A stretch of 64,000 nucleotides of DNA. It comes from Deltaproteobacteria bacterium. GTDB taxonomy: Bacteria > Desulfobacterota > Syntrophobacteria > Syntrophobacterales > Thermodesulforhabdaceae. The notes below the pieces were generated by a model, which saw only the letters and a program-made list of their open reading frames with translations, was not told the origin of the DNA and made no database searches. This document shows positions 17,973-28,209 of this stretch, piece after piece (within the stretch, counting starts at the first letter, position 1; each line of letters opens with the position of its first letter). The stretch is from contig JAFDGW010000018.1 in NCBI GenBank assembly GCA_019309115.1, positions 31,432 to 95,431 on the forward strand. Reading direction: 5' to 3'. A program made the translations under genes and the position numbers.

Positions 17973-20603
17973 TTATTCTGCCACCACTTCGGCCGTAACG
18001 ATTGGGATTACGGTCAGTTCACCGTCTTGCATGTCAACCTTGAGGGTTGACCCTTCGGGAACTTCTCCGGCAATAAGTTCTCTTGCTATTTTGGTTTCAA
18101 GGTTGCGTTGTATGTAACGTCTGAGCGGTCTGGCTCCGAAAACCGGATCGTATCCTGACCGGGCAATGTGTTCTCGAGCTGCTTCGGTCAGCTCCAACAC
18201 TATACGCCGCTCTTTAAGTCGTTTTGCTATGTCCTGAATCATCAGGTCAACTATTTGTTTAATTTCATCAAGCGTCAGTGGCTTGAAAAGAACCACTTCG
18301 TCAACCCTATTGAGAAACTCCGGCCTGAAATGGCGCCTTAGTTCAGCCATCACCCGTTCTCGGACGTCTTCTCTTATGTTACCAGAGCTATCAACTCCTT
18401 CGAGCAGATAAGTTGAACCGATGTTACTGGTCATGATAATGATGGTATTCTTGAAATCCACGGTTCGGCCGTGACTATCCGTCAGCCTTCCATCATCCAT
18501 AATCTGGAGCAGTATGTTAAATACGTCTGGGTGTGCTTTCTCTATTTCGTCGAACAGAATTACAGAATAGGGTTTACGTCGCACCGCTTCGGTGAGTTGG
18601 CCGCCTTCTTCGTAACCTACGTAGCCAGGTGGAGCGCCTATAAGTCGGGACACTGCATGTTTTTCCATATACTCCGTCATATCTATACGGATCATGTTTT
18701 CTTCGGTGTCGAACAGGGCTTCTGCCAAGGTTTTTGCCAGCTCGGTCTTTCCAACACCGGTAGGTCCGAGGAAAATGAACGATCCTATGGGTCTTCGAGG
18801 ATCCTTTATGCCAGCTCGAGCCCTGAGCACTGCATCGGCAACTAGGCGCACTGCTTCGTCCTGTCCGACGACGCGCCTGTGCAGCACTTCGTCGAGCTTC
18901 AAGAGTTTTTCCCGTTCACCTTCCATTAGCTTAGACACAGGGATGCCGGTCCAGCGGGATACTATCTCGGCAATCTCTTCTTCTGTAACTTCCTCTCTGA
19001 GGAGTTTCTTCCCGCCTTGGATTTCGGTCAGTCTCTTTTCGACTTCTTGGAGTCGAGCCTGCAACTCAGGGAGTTTTCCGTGCCTGAGTTCCGCAACTTT
19101 GTTGAGGTCGTACTGTCTTTCGGCGATCTCGATTTCGCGGTGAACCTTTTCAATTTCCTCCCTCAGAGCCTGAACCTCTTTGATTGCACTCTTTTCGGCT
19201 TCCCACTGAGCCTTCATAGCGTCCGCCTGGGATCTGAGTTCAGCCAGCTCTTTCCTGAGTATTTCCAGTCGCTCCATGCTAGCCTTGTCTTTTTCCTTTT
19301 TCAGTGCTGCTTCCTCGATTTCCAGCTGCATTATGCGTCGCATTACCTCGTCCAGTTCGGCTGGCATGGAATCAATTTCCGTTCTGATCATGGCGCAGGC
19401 TTCGTCAACAAGGTCTATCGCTTTATCTGGTAGAAAGCGGTCAGTAATATACCTGTGGGACAGAACAGCTGCTGCTACCAGTGCGCTGTCGTGGATTTTG
19501 ACACCATGATGGACTTCGTAGCGTTCTTTCAGTCCACGCAATATGGATATGGTATCTTCAACACTGGGTTCTTCCACCAACACGGGCTGGAACCGTCTTT
19601 CCAGCGCCGGGTCTTTTTCAATGTATTTTCTGTACTCATCCAATGTCGTTGCACCAATGCAGTGCAGTTCGCCTCGAGCTAGCATGGGCTTGAGCATGTT
19701 CCCCGCGTCCATTGTCCCTTCGGCTTTTCCTGCACCAACGATGTTGTGAACTTCATCGATAAAAAGAATAATTCGACCTTCTGATTCTTTAATTTCCTGC
19801 AGGACTGCCTTGAGCCGCTCCTCGAATTCGCCACGGTACTTTGCTCCGGCAATAAGGGCGCCCATGTCGAGGGCGAAAATCGTTTTGTCTTTCAGCCCTT
19901 CCGGTACATCTCCACGGACTATCCGGTGAGCTAGACCCTCGACAATGGCAGTTTTTCCGACTCCCGGTTCCCCTATCAGGACGGGGTTGTTCTTAGTTTT
20001 GCGGCTGAGTATGCGTATAACTCGTCGGATTTCAGAGTCACGTCCTATTACTGGATCGAGTTTTCCGCTTCTGGCTTCCTGTACCAGATCCCGACCGTAT
20101 TTTTGCAGAGCTTCATAGGTTTGTTCGGGTGTTGCGCTGGTTACACGTTGGTGACCACGCACAGCCGTAAGGGCTTTCAAGATAGAATCCCTGGTAACAC
20201 CAAACTGTGCCAAGATTCGCCCTGCTGGGGTGGTTGATCCTTCTTCTGCAAAGGCCAGGAGCAAATGTTCAACCGATACGTATTCGTCCTTGAGGTGTTT
20301 GGCTTCTTCTTCCGCTTTGATAAGCAGCTTGCTGAGCCTCTGGGTTATGTAAACCTTGCCCGGTTCAATTCCCGGCCCGCTTACACGAGGACGCTTTTCT
20401 AATTCCCTTTCTACTGCATCTCGGAGAGAATCAACAGGCACTTCCATTTTCTGGAGAAGTTTTGGTACGAGCCCGTCATGCTGTTCCAGCAGAGCCAGAA
20501 GCAGGTGCTCTCCGTCAACCTCCTGATGTCCATATTTTATTGCTTTGGTCTGAGCCTGTTGCAAAGCTTCTTGCGATTTAACGGTGAATTTGTTTATATC
20601 CAT
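17973..20603 (-). CDS. clpB: ATP-dependent disaggregase ClpB
   Basis: ClpB is a hexameric AAA+ machine that pulls proteins from aggregates together with DnaK. The 876-residue protein shows the N-terminal repeat domain (residues 1-150), first AAA module with Walker A GEPGVGKT near 208, the long coiled-coil middle domain (about 400-540), second AAA module with GPTGVGKT near 611, and a C-terminal domain. Full length matches the family. It is the last gene of dnaK-cbpA-cbpM-clpB, 16 bases after cbpM with an AAAGGAGGTGTGCC ribosome site. Confidence 0.97.
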   Translation of the reverse strand: MDINKFTVKSQEALQQAQTKAIKYGHQEVDGEHLLLALLEQHDGLVPKLLQKMEVPVDSLRDAVERELEKRPRVSGPGIEPGKVYITQRLSKLLIKAEEEAKHLKDEYVSVEHLLLAFAEEGSTTPAGRILAQFGVTRDSILKALTAVRGHQRVTSATPEQTYEALQKYGRDLVQEARSGKLDPVIGRDSEIRRVIRILSRKTKNNPVLIGEPGVGKTAIVEGLAHRIVRGDVPEGLKDKTIFALDMGALIAGAKYRGEFEERLKAVLQEIKESEGRIILFIDEVHNIVGAGKAEGTMDAGNMLKPMLARGELHCIGATTLDEYRKYIEKDPALERRFQPVLVEEPSVEDTISILRGLKERYEVHHGVKIHDSALVAAAVLSHRYITDRFLPDKAIDLVDEACAMIRTEIDSMPAELDEVMRRIMQLEIEEAALKKEKDKASMERLEILRKELAELRSQADAMKAQWEAEKSAIKEVQALREEIEKVHREIEIAERQYDLNKVAELRHGKLPELQARLQEVEKRLTEIQGGKKLLREEVTEEEIAEIVSRWTGIPVSKLMEGEREKLLKLDEVLHRRVVGQDEAVRLVADAVLRARAGIKDPRRPIGSFIFLGPTGVGKTELAKTLAEALFDTEENMIRIDMTEYMEKHAVSRLIGAPPGYVGYEEGGQLTEAVRRKPYSVILFDEIEKAHPDVFNILLQIMDDGRLTDSHGRTVDFKNTIIIMTSNIGSTYLLEGVDSSGNIREDVRERVMAELRRHFRPEFLNRVDEVVLFKPLTLDEIKQIVDLMIQDIAKRLKERRIVLELTEAAREHIARSGYDPVFGARPLRRYIQRNLETKIARELIAGEVPEGSTLKVDMQDGELTVIPIVTAEVVAE

Positions 20604-20619
20604 AACGGCACACCTCCTT

Positions 20620-20961
20620 TTATTCTTTCATAAATCGCTTAAGATGCATCTCCAGAACGGAGATGCGTCTTTCCAGTTCTTCAAGGCGATTTAACAATTC
20701 AAGCACTACGCCTATGCCGGCGTAGTTAATTCCCAGGTCGCGCCTTAGCCTAATTATCCTCTTTACAATGGGCACGACTTCAGGCGGAAACAACCAGCTT
20801 TCGTTCACAGGGTCTCTGTCTGTTGGATCAATCAAGCCGAGCTTCACGAACCGTTCGATGAGCTCGGGGTGAACTCCGCATATAGACGCCACTTGTTCAC
20901 ACCTTAAATATTTCGTGTAATTAACATAACGAATGGATACCGGTTTACTTCTTTCCGCCAT
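20620..20961 (-). CDS. CbpM-like chaperone modulator (MerR-type fold)
   Basis: The 113-residue protein has a MerR-like helix-turn-helix region (residues about 12-75, with a [24 protein letters not shown] segment) and a short C-terminal coiled coil (about 85-110). In enterobacteria CbpM binds the J-domain of CbpA and inhibits it; it does not act as a DNA regulator. Position directly after a CbpA-type DnaJ and before clpB supports that role. A DNA-binding heat-shock regulator of the HspR type is the alternative, and would also be expected in a dnaK operon. Confidence 0.75.
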   Translation of the reverse strand: MAERSKPVSIRYVNYTKYLRCEQVASICGVHPELIERFVKLGLIDPTDRDPVNESWLFPPEVVPIVKRIIRLRRDLGINYAGIGVVLELLNRLEELERRISVLEMHLKRFMKE

Positions 20962-20972
20962 GGTTCCTCCGG

Positions 20973-21920
20973 TTATGATCTTGGATTAAAATCAGATACA
21001 TTCTTAAGTTCTTCAAAAAGCTCTCTTTCTTTCGATGAAAGATGCTTTGGCACCTTTATTTGCACAACCGCATACAGATCTCCCGGTGTTCCTCTAGGAT
21101 TGGGCATGCCCTTTCCCCTGAGCCTCAACTTCTGACCGCTCTGGGTGCCGGGTGGAATTCTTACCGTTATTGATCCGCCCAGGGTGTCCACGGAAACGTC
21201 TACTCCCAATGCCGCTTCCCACGGCGTTACCGGAAGATCCATATAAATATCTCTTCCTTCCAGTCTGTACTTTGGGTGTGGTTCTATTTCCACGCGCAGA
21301 TACAGATCGCCACTTTTCCCACCCCCTATTCCAGGACTGCCCTGACCGGCCAGGCGGATTTTCTGACCGGGAAGGATCCCTGCCGGAATTTTGACTTCGT
21401 AGGTTTTGTTGGTTTGCGGCAGGGTGATAGCCTTTGTAGCGCCATGATAAGCTTCTTCCAGGGTTATACGAATTGTTGCTTCCTGGTCTGCTCCATCTCT
21501 AACCCACGTGAAGCCACCTCCGGTAAAGGGACCTCGATTCCCATATTTTCGCCTTCCCCGTCCAAAGAGAAGCTCAAAAAAGTCACTGAATCCCGATTCT
21601 CCGCCGAAAAATATATCTTCCACTCCACTTCCACCACCGGTTCCGAAATCAAAGTGGATGTCCCATCCGGGTGGGGGTCTGAATTCCTGACCGGCTTTCC
21701 AGTGGGCACCAAGCTGATCGTATCTTTTGCGCTTTTCCGGATCTTTCAAAACCTCATAAGCTTCGTTAATTTCCTTGAACTTTTCTTCAGCTCCGGGTTC
21801 CTTGTTCACATCGGGGTGGTACTTGCGAGCCAGTTTGCGGTAAGCCCGCTGGATTTCTTCTTGGGTCGCGTTTCGTGGTACACCAAGAATTTCATAATAG
21901 TCTTTGTATTGCACTCCCAT
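20973..21920 (-). CDS. CbpA-type DnaJ co-chaperone without zinc finger
   Basis: The 315-residue protein has an N-terminal J-domain (residues 5-70) with the essential HPD motif in [11 protein letters not shown], a Gly/Phe-rich linker (about 75-135) and two C-terminal substrate-binding barrels (DnaJ_C, about 145-305). The four CXXCXGXG zinc-finger repeats of class I DnaJ are absent, which makes it a class II or CbpA-type protein. It stimulates the ATPase of DnaK. It follows dnaK after a structured 152-base spacer and precedes the modulator gene. Confidence 0.92.
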   Translation of the reverse strand: MGVQYKDYYEILGVPRNATQEEIQRAYRKLARKYHPDVNKEPGAEEKFKEINEAYEVLKDPEKRKRYDQLGAHWKAGQEFRPPPGWDIHFDFGTGGGSGVEDIFFGGESGFSDFFELLFGRGRRKYGNRGPFTGGGFTWVRDGADQEATIRITLEEAYHGATKAITLPQTNKTYEVKIPAGILPGQKIRLAGQGSPGIGGGKSGDLYLRVEIEPHPKYRLEGRDIYMDLPVTPWEAALGVDVSVDTLGGSITVRIPPGTQSGQKLRLRGKGMPNPRGTPGDLYAVVQIKVPKHLSSKERELFEELKNVSDFNPRS

Positions 21921-21939
21921 GGCTCTCCGTTACCCTTTT

Positions 21940-22026
21940 TTAATGAGTATCGAAAGAATGTATTTCTCTCATTAAGAAGGAGGCTTTGATCCCGTTCGCG
22001 TTTGTCGAACGGGCGCCTCCTTCTTA
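21940..22026 (-). other. Two overlapping hairpins in the dnaK-cbpA spacer
   Basis: A 12-base-pair stem TAAGAAGGAGGC/GCCTCCTTCTTA (21973-21984 with 22015-22026) encloses a second stem CCCGTTCG/CGAACGGG (21991-21998 with 22006-22013). A further stem TTAATGAG/CTCATTAA (21940-21947 with 21968-21975) shares three bases with the large one, so the two cannot both form completely. On the transcribed minus strand no long U run follows the large stem. It may be an attenuator, a processing site or a stability element that sets the DnaK to CbpA ratio. Confidence 0.55.
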
Positions 22027-22072
22027 GCGTATTTTGAGGAAGCTCCCTTTGCGGGACGCCTTTAAGATCTGG

Positions 22073-23998
22073 TTACTTTTCAGTGAATTCTGCGTCTATT
22101 ACATCGTCGGAGCCACCTGAGCCCTGAGTTGATGATCCGGCTCCGCCTGCCTGGGCTTCACTGCCAGATCCGGCCTGGTGTTGTGCTCCCGATGCCTGTT
22201 GGTAAGCTGCGGCAGCGAGCATATGCAGGGCCTGTTGCAGATCGCCAGCTAGCTGTTTGAACCGCTCGGTTGTTGTATTTTCGTCGTTTATGGCAGCACG
22301 TGCATCTTCTATGAGTTTCTCGCATCTAGCCTTTTCGTTCACGGGCACCTTGTCACCGAGATCTTTCAGGGTCTTTTCAAGTTGGTACGCCAGGCTGTCG
22401 GTCTGATTCCTGGCTTCGACCTTTTCCTTGCGCTTTCTGTCTTCTTCAGCGTACTGCTCAGCCTCCTTAATCATCCGCTCAATTTCGCTCTTATCCAGAT
22501 TCGTGGATTCCGTAATGGTGACGGTCTGCTCTTTGCCGGTTGCCATATCCTTTGCCGTCACCTTCAAGATGCCGTTTGCGTCGATATCGAAAGTGACCTT
22601 AATTTGAGGTACACCACGCGGTGCAGGTGGAATTCCTTCTAGTCGGAATCTTCCGAGCACCCTATTGTCCTTTGCCATTTCACGCTCGCCCTGCAGCACT
22701 ACTATGTCAACGGCCGTCTGATTATCTTCAGCGGTCGTGAAGATTTCTTCACGACGACATGGTATTGTAGTATTCCTTTCAATCAGTTTGGTCATAACGC
22801 CGCCAAGGGTTTCAATTCCAAGGGACAGCGGTGTAACATCGAGCAATACCACGTCTTTGACATCGCCCTTGATGATTGCCGCCTGAATTGATGCTCCGAC
22901 GGCCACAACCTCATCAGGGTTTACGCTCATGTTGGGTTCTTTGCCACCGGTTAGACGTTTTACAAGTTCCTGAACAGCAGGAATTCGGGTCGAACCACCC
23001 ACCAAGATGACTTCATCGATATCATTCTCGGTCAACCCTGCATCAGCCAAAGCCTGCTTTACGGGGCCCATGCACCTTTCAACTAGATCAGCAGTTAGGG
23101 CTTCAAATTTAGCCCTGGTGAGTTTCTTTACCAGGTGTTTAGGGCCAGTGGCATCGGCCGTAATAAACGGCAGGTTGATTTCCGTTTCCATCGTAGATGA
23201 AAGTTCACACTTGGCCTTTTCAGCCGCTTCGTACAGCCTCTGCAATGCCTGGCGGTCGTTACGTAGATCTATTCCCGTTTCTTTCTTGAATTCGTCTGCG
23301 AGCCAATCAACTATGCGTTGATCGAAATCATCACCGCCCAAGTGTGTATCACCGGACGTTGCCCTTACTTCACAGACTCCATCGCCGACATCGAGAATGG
23401 ATACGTCAAAAGTTCCACCACCCAAGTCGAATACCAGTACAGTCTCGTTCTTTTTCTTTTCTAGACCATAAGCCAGCGCGGCTGCCGTTGGCTCATTTAT
23501 AATTCTGAGCACCTTCAATCCGGCGATTTCACCCGCGTTTTTTGTCGCCTGCCTTTGGGCATCGTTAAAATAAGCAGGAACGGTTATGACTGCTTCTGTA
23601 ATCTTTTCACCCAGGAACTTGGACGCATCGTCCACGAGTTTCCTCAGTACCTGGGCGGATACTTCTTCCGGGGCGATGAGCTTACCCCGGACTTCAAATC
23701 GCACGGCATCATTCGGCCCTTTAACCACTTTATAAGGGACCATTCCAATTTCTGTCTGGACTTCATCCCATCTGCGCCCAATGAAGCGCTTAGCCGAATA
23801 TATGGTTGCTTCGGGATTTAATACAGACTGGCGCTTAGCAATTTGCCCCACCAGCCTTTGGCCATCTTCTGTATACGCTACAACAGATGGCGTGGTTCTG
23901 GATCCTTCAGCATTTTGAATGACTGTCGCCTTTCCGTTTTCCCATACCGCAATAACTGAGTTGGTAGTTCCAAGGTCGATTCCTACAGCTTTAGCCAT
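22073..23998 (-). CDS. dnaK: Chaperone DnaK (canonical Hsp70)
   Basis: The 641-residue protein is a full-length DnaK: phosphate-1 [13 protein letters not shown] at the N-terminus, [11 protein letters not shown] near residue 195, [14 protein letters not shown] near 335, a substrate-binding domain, helical lid, and a flexible Gly/Ser/Ala/Gln tail ending in the conserved [10 protein letters not shown]. It starts at ATG 23998 behind GAAGGAGGGAT. It heads the operon cbpA-cbpM-clpB, and is distinct from the two divergent Hsp70 proteins at 3-7.5 kb. No grpE is found nearby. Confidence 0.98.
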   Translation of the reverse strand: MAKAVGIDLGTTNSVIAVWENGKATVIQNAEGSRTTPSVVAYTEDGQRLVGQIAKRQSVLNPEATIYSAKRFIGRRWDEVQTEIGMVPYKVVKGPNDAVRFEVRGKLIAPEEVSAQVLRKLVDDASKFLGEKITEAVITVPAYFNDAQRQATKNAGEIAGLKVLRIINEPTAAALAYGLEKKKNETVLVFDLGGGTFDVSILDVGDGVCEVRATSGDTHLGGDDFDQRIVDWLADEFKKETGIDLRNDRQALQRLYEAAEKAKCELSSTMETEINLPFITADATGPKHLVKKLTRAKFEALTADLVERCMGPVKQALADAGLTENDIDEVILVGGSTRIPAVQELVKRLTGGKEPNMSVNPDEVVAVGASIQAAIIKGDVKDVVLLDVTPLSLGIETLGGVMTKLIERNTTIPCRREEIFTTAEDNQTAVDIVVLQGEREMAKDNRVLGRFRLEGIPPAPRGVPQIKVTFDIDANGILKVTAKDMATGKEQTVTITESTNLDKSEIERMIKEAEQYAEEDRKRKEKVEARNQTDSLAYQLEKTLKDLGDKVPVNEKARCEKLIEDARAAINDENTTTERFKQLAGDLQQALHMLAAAAYQQASGAQHQAGSGSEAQAGGAGSSTQGSGGSDDVIDAEFTEK

Positions 23999-24024
23999 TG
24001 CTATATATCCCTCCTTCGTCTTGA

Positions 24025-24131
24025 ATTTTCTGGCTTTTTAATCGTGCGAAACTTCAGTCAAAAATTAATCACATCTTTCAACTTTTCCAGATGGGCAGGC
24101 AAAAAAAATTCCTCTTAAAAAGCCAGAAAAT
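24025..24131 (-). promoter_or_regulatory. 17-bp perfect inverted repeat in the dnaK leader
   Basis: The 17 bases at 24025-24041 are an exact reverse complement of 24115-24131, separated by 73 bases. The repeat begins 27 bases upstream of the dnaK ATG. If transcription starts beyond it, the leader RNA would form a long stem; if not, it could be a paired operator. It is not the CIRCE element of HrcA (no TTAGCACTC). A weak CCCAT-type heat-shock -10 lies between the arms (minus strand, about 24090-24096) without a convincing -35. Confidence 0.6.
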
Positions 24132-24249
24132 ACGAGGCGATATGGATAAGTCCTTAAAATAGCTTATTTTATTCACCTTTGATGGTTGTGATTTGTTGCG
24201 TAAAATTTTATCGAAGCTAACAGAAACCAAGAATGCAGGGGAAGGTTAC

Positions 24250-26529
24250 ATGGAAGCTGTTGCTGAGAAAAGTAGGATGCGTAAACCTGAAATCATGATA
24301 GATGGTGAGGGGGATCTTTTAAGCCAGATAGTTTCCAGGAGTAAGAAGGCTCGGACTTTGCCTCCATTGGAGTTGAGTCAGAACGCGCTGGTTGTGTTAA
24401 AGAAGAGATATTTAAAAAAGGATGATGAAGGTAAGCCGGTTGAGACACCCGAGGAGATGTTTTGGCGCGTGGCCTTGCACATTGCCAGGGCCGATGCACT
24501 TTATGGGGCGACGGCGGAACAGGTGGCAGAGACGGCCGTGAAATTTTACTCGCTCATGGCAGCTAAGAACTTTATGCCGAATTCTCCGACCCTGATGAAT
24601 GCTGGAAGAAGGCTTGGGCAATTGTCTGCCTGTTTTGTCCTTCCGGTGGAGGATTCGATTGACAGCATATTTGAAGCTATCAAGTACGCTGCCATAATTC
24701 ACAAAAGTGGCGGTGGTACTGGTTTCAGCTTTTCGCGAATAAGGCCGGAAAATGATCAGGTTCTTTCCACAAGAGGGGTTGCGAGTGGTCCCATTTCCTT
24801 TATGACCGTTTTTGATACGGCTACTGAAACCATAAAACAGGGTGGAACTCGCAGAGGGGCGAACATGGGGATTTTGCGGGTTGACCATCCTGACATTGAA
24901 AAGTTCATAACCTGTAAGGAAGACAATTCGAAATTGACCAATTTCAACATTTCTGTTGCCGTTACGGATGAGTTCATGCGGGCGGTGGAAGAGGATCGGA
25001 CTTATCCGCTTATAAATCCCAGGACGGGTCAGAAGGTTCGTGAAGTGTCGGCTCGGAAAATTTTCGACAAGATCGTTCATGCCGCCTGGAAGAATGGAGA
25101 ACCCGGGGTGATATTTCTTGACACAATAAATCGATCCAATCCCACGCCCCATGTAGGGATGATTGAAAGCACCAATCCCTGCGGTGAACAACCTCTGCTC
25201 CCCTTTGAATCTTGCAATCTCGGGTCCATTAACCTCTCAAACATGGTGATAGACGGAAAGATTGACTACAACAGGCTGAAGTCGGTGGTGTGGGAAGCAG
25301 TTCACTTCCTCGATAACGTGATTGACGTTAACAAATATCCTCTGCCTCAAATAGAGCAAATAACGCTGGCCAACAGAAAAATCGGGCTCGGAGTCATGGG
25401 ATTTGCCGATATGCTTGTAAAACTCGATATCCCTTATAATTCGGAAGACGCCGAGCAAATTGCCGAAGAGGTTATGTCATTTATTCAGAGTGAATCTAAA
25501 AAAGCATCTGCAGCTTTGGCTCGCGAAAGAGGTAACTTTCCGAACTATAAAGGTTCTATCTGGGATAAACCGGAGACGCCTTACATGCGAAATGCTACAA
25601 CCACCACAATTGCCCCAACAGGAACCATCAGTATTATTGCAGGTTGTTCCAGTGGGGTAGAACCGATTTTTGCGCTTTGTTTCATTAGACGAGTGCTTGA
25701 CGGAGAAGAACTTCTTGAGGTCCATCCATACTTTGAAAAGGTGGCGAAAGAAAAAGGATTTTACAGCGACGAGTTGATGAAAGAAATATCCCGCAAGGGA
25801 ACGATAAGAGGCTTTACGGAGATTTCCGAAAGTGTGCGGCGTATATTTGTAACTGCTCATGATATAGATCCGGAATGGCATGTGCGTATACAGGCTGCTT
25901 TTCAAAAGTACGTTGATAACGCTGTTAGTAAGACCATAAATTTCCCGAATAAGGCTACGCCTGAAGATGTAGAGAAAGCTTACTGGCTTGCTTACAAACT
26001 GGGGTGCAAGGGCATCACGGTGTACAGGGACGGTAGCCGTGAACAGCAGGTTCTGTCGGTCGGTAAGGCTTCAAAGTATCCTCAGGTTGAACCCCGTCCT
26101 CGCCCCCGTGTGACAAAGGGAGCCACCCTGCGCATGAACACCGGCTGTGGCAAGCTTTACGTTACTATTAACGAAGATGAATACGGCATATGTGAGGTTT
26201 TTGCTCAGATGGGTAAGGCAGGGGGTTGCGCCTATTCGCAGATAGAGGCAACGGGGCGCCTTATTTCGCTGGCGCTTCGATCCGGTGTTCGTGTAGATTC
26301 CATTATTAAACAGCTCTTGGGAATCAGATGCCCTTCGCCGGTGTGGCAAAATGGTGATCAAATTGTTTCCTGCTCTGATGCCATAGCCAAAGCTCTGAAG
26401 GAATACACCAAATCCACTGTTGAAACTCAAAAGTCTGAAATGGGCGCATGCCCTGACTGTGGCGCTTCTGTCGAATATGACGGTGGATGCATCGTGTGCA
26501 GATCTTGTGGATTTTCCAGATGCGCGTAA
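24250..26529 (+). CDS. nrdJ: Adenosylcobalamin-dependent ribonucleotide reductase (class II)
   Basis: Class II reductases make deoxyribonucleotides with a B12-generated thiyl radical and work with or without oxygen. Visible are [11 protein letters not shown], the catalytic [23 protein letters not shown] loop, the APTGTIS motif, a C-terminal TSCPD-type region (residues about 645-735) and a terminal zinc-ribbon CPDCG...CRSCG that would carry the re-reducing cysteines. The frame opens at TTG 24193, but ATG 24250 with AGGGGAAGG upstream gives 759 residues and is preferred. No nrdR or other class of reductase is nearby. No B12 riboswitch was seen upstream. Confidence 0.95.
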   Translation: MEAVAEKSRMRKPEIMIDGEGDLLSQIVSRSKKARTLPPLELSQNALVVLKKRYLKKDDEGKPVETPEEMFWRVALHIARADALYGATAEQVAETAVKFYSLMAAKNFMPNSPTLMNAGRRLGQLSACFVLPVEDSIDSIFEAIKYAAIIHKSGGGTGFSFSRIRPENDQVLSTRGVASGPISFMTVFDTATETIKQGGTRRGANMGILRVDHPDIEKFITCKEDNSKLTNFNISVAVTDEFMRAVEEDRTYPLINPRTGQKVREVSARKIFDKIVHAAWKNGEPGVIFLDTINRSNPTPHVGMIESTNPCGEQPLLPFESCNLGSINLSNMVIDGKIDYNRLKSVVWEAVHFLDNVIDVNKYPLPQIEQITLANRKIGLGVMGFADMLVKLDIPYNSEDAEQIAEEVMSFIQSESKKASAALARERGNFPNYKGSIWDKPETPYMRNATTTTIAPTGTISIIAGCSSGVEPIFALCFIRRVLDGEELLEVHPYFEKVAKEKGFYSDELMKEISRKGTIRGFTEISESVRRIFVTAHDIDPEWHVRIQAAFQKYVDNAVSKTINFPNKATPEDVEKAYWLAYKLGCKGITVYRDGSREQQVLSVGKASKYPQVEPRPRPRVTKGATLRMNTGCGKLYVTINEDEYGICEVFAQMGKAGGCAYSQIEATGRLISLALRSGVRVDSIIKQLLGIRCPSPVWQNGDQIVSCSDAIAKALKEYTKSTVETQKSEMGACPDCGASVEYDGGCIVCRSCGFSRCA

Positions 26530-26538
26530 AGGGGAAAA

Positions 26539-27246
26539 ATGTTTGTGCCGGAGAGTCCCAAGGATGCGATAAGATTGCAGAAAGAGCTTGCCGGGAAGGT
26601 GGTAATCTGCCCTCTTCCCGCAAATTTTCGGTTTTTAGGAGCATCGGACCTTGGTTATTTTTCGCTCCCCGCAGGAGATAGAGGTAAAGACCGGTTTTGC
26701 GTGGCTGTTATACTGGTATTTGATTGGCCTGATCTGAATTTGGTAGACGAGGCCAGTCATGTGGCTTCGGTTACCTTTCCTTACGTTCCTGGACTTCTTT
26801 CCTTCCGTGAAGTGCCTGCTATGTTGGAAGCCTGGAGAAAGTTGTGCATAAAGCCCGATGTGTTCTTGTGTGATGGACAGGGCATAGCTCATCCACGGGG
26901 CATCGGTCTTGCCAGTCACCTGGGAGTTATCCTGGATATTCCAACAGTCGGCTGCGCAAAAAAAAGGTTGTGTGGCACTCATGACGAACTGCCGCTACAA
27001 AAAGGCAGTCGTACCCCGCTCTTTTTTCAGGGTCGTCAGGTAGGGGTGGTTTATCGTTCCAGGACGGGTGTGAAGCCTCTTTACATATCACCTGGTCATC
27101 GTGCAGATATTGATTCAAGTGTCAAAGTCGTCGAAAAGTGTATTGGGAAGTACCGTATTCCAGAGCCGCTCAGACAGGCCCATCGTCGCGCCGCTGACCT
27201 AACCCGTAAGGCGAAGCTCTTCAGATCTTCAGAAATTTTGTGTTAA
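26539..27246 (+). CDS. nfi: Endonuclease V (deoxyinosine repair)
   Basis: Endonuclease V cuts the second phosphodiester bond 3' to deoxyinosine, starting repair of deaminated adenine. The 235-residue protein carries YVPGLLSFRE, DGQGIAHPRGIGLASHLG and GCAKKRL, the family signature, with the catalytic Asp in GASDLGY, Glu in SFRE and Asp in CDGQG. The ATG lies nine bases after the nrdJ stop with an AAGGGG ribosome site, so the two are probably co-transcribed. Deamination repair would be useful at high temperature (inference). Confidence 0.95.
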   Translation: MFVPESPKDAIRLQKELAGKVVICPLPANFRFLGASDLGYFSLPAGDRGKDRFCVAVILVFDWPDLNLVDEASHVASVTFPYVPGLLSFREVPAMLEAWRKLCIKPDVFLCDGQGIAHPRGIGLASHLGVILDIPTVGCAKKRLCGTHDELPLQKGSRTPLFFQGRQVGVVYRSRTGVKPLYISPGHRADIDSSVKVVEKCIGKYRIPEPLRQAHRRAADLTRKAKLFRSSEILC

Positions 27247-27295
27247 AATCATTGGAAACTGATCCATTTTCGACACCACAAATTTATACATTGAT

Positions 27296-28042
27296 TCACA
27301 GACCGCCATTTACTTCCCAAATAACATCCCAAACTTTTTTAACCTCTGGAGCGAGATGCCATTCTTCTGGACGCGTGACATAATTCAAGGCTTCCTGGGT
27401 GAATTGGTAAAAGTGAACGGTGCATCCACGATATTCTTCATTGTCGCCATTCCAGCGAGTGAATCTTCCAGGGAAAACCCCAGCAATCTTCCAGCCTCCT
27501 TTCAAGCACCACTTTTGCGTAATGTCGTGCCAAGTTTCGCAAAAGGTGGTGAAGTATTCTGCCCCGCTTCCAGCTGCAACCTTTCTAGCAAAGCGACGCA
27601 CTTCGTCAGTGAGTCTTCTTTCGCGCAAATGGGGAAGGGTGGCCACAAAGGAAAATTCTACTTGAAGATTTCGTTCAAACTTGGTCAACACCGATCCGGA
27701 CAAAACCTCACCGCTGGCGACATCTTCCAGCACCGCCATGCAATAGACCTTGGATTTTGCATCTTCTTCCCAACGGTCCCACAGAGCCACCCAGCGCTCA
27801 TACTGGTCAGGATCCAAAAGGAATTCGTGAGGTGATCCATAAAGCTCGGGGTAGCTCAGTTGCCAAAGCCTTGCCGCAGCATCTATCAGATCTCGGCGGA
27901 GCAAGGTCATCCGGTATTTCCCATTTTCCAGCGTCACAGGCTCGATCTTTGGCCACACAATTTGTTTGGGTCGCACCGGGCGTGTACGACAGGTTGTTGC
28001 CATTTTCCGGTAAGGCCGGCTTTCCTCTATAGAAATTGCCAT
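27296..28042 (-). CDS. GNAT-like putative acetyltransferase
   Basis: The 248-residue protein is not recognised as a named family member. A central part (about residues 60-215) looks like a GNAT fold: an N-terminal RRDLIDAAARLW helix, a YCMAVLEDVASGEVLSGSV strand pair, a long helix with a basic run (LRERRLTDEVRRFARK) and a CLKGGWKIAGVFPG strand typical near the end of such domains. ATG 28042 follows GGGAGGGAGAGGACG, so it is chosen over the upstream start at 28087. The gene stands alone, converging on endonuclease V and divergent from the efflux genes. Confidence 0.55.
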   Translation of the reverse strand: MAISIEESRPYRKMATTCRTRPVRPKQIVWPKIEPVTLENGKYRMTLLRRDLIDAAARLWQLSYPELYGSPHEFLLDPDQYERWVALWDRWEEDAKSKVYCMAVLEDVASGEVLSGSVLTKFERNLQVEFSFVATLPHLRERRLTDEVRRFARKVAAGSGAEYFTTFCETWHDITQKWCLKGGWKIAGVFPGRFTRWNGDNEEYRGCTVHFYQFTQEALNYVTRPEEWHLAPEVKKVWDVIWEVNGGL

Positions 28043-28209
28043 CGTCCTCTCCCTCCCAGTGACCTTGGTACCTACGGCTACCATCACGACCTAAGTTTGT
28101 CAATTTTTCTTGATGGTTTTTCGAACAGGCTTTGAACATTTTGACTTTCTGCTAAGCAAATTTTAAAGATAGAGATCCTGACAAAAATGGCAAGTGTAGT
28201 GGGTGCGTT

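Noticed and set aside
24001..24249. CIRCE element, heat-shock sigma promoter or cobalamin riboswitch before dnaK/nrdJ
   Set aside because: No TTAGCACTC pair was found; a CCCAT-type box has no -35 partner at proper spacing; no B12-box sequence is visible before nrdJ.
28141..28175. Possible promoter TTGACT for the EmrAB-type genes
   Set aside because: No -10 hexamer with more than three matching positions lies at 16-18 bases distance.
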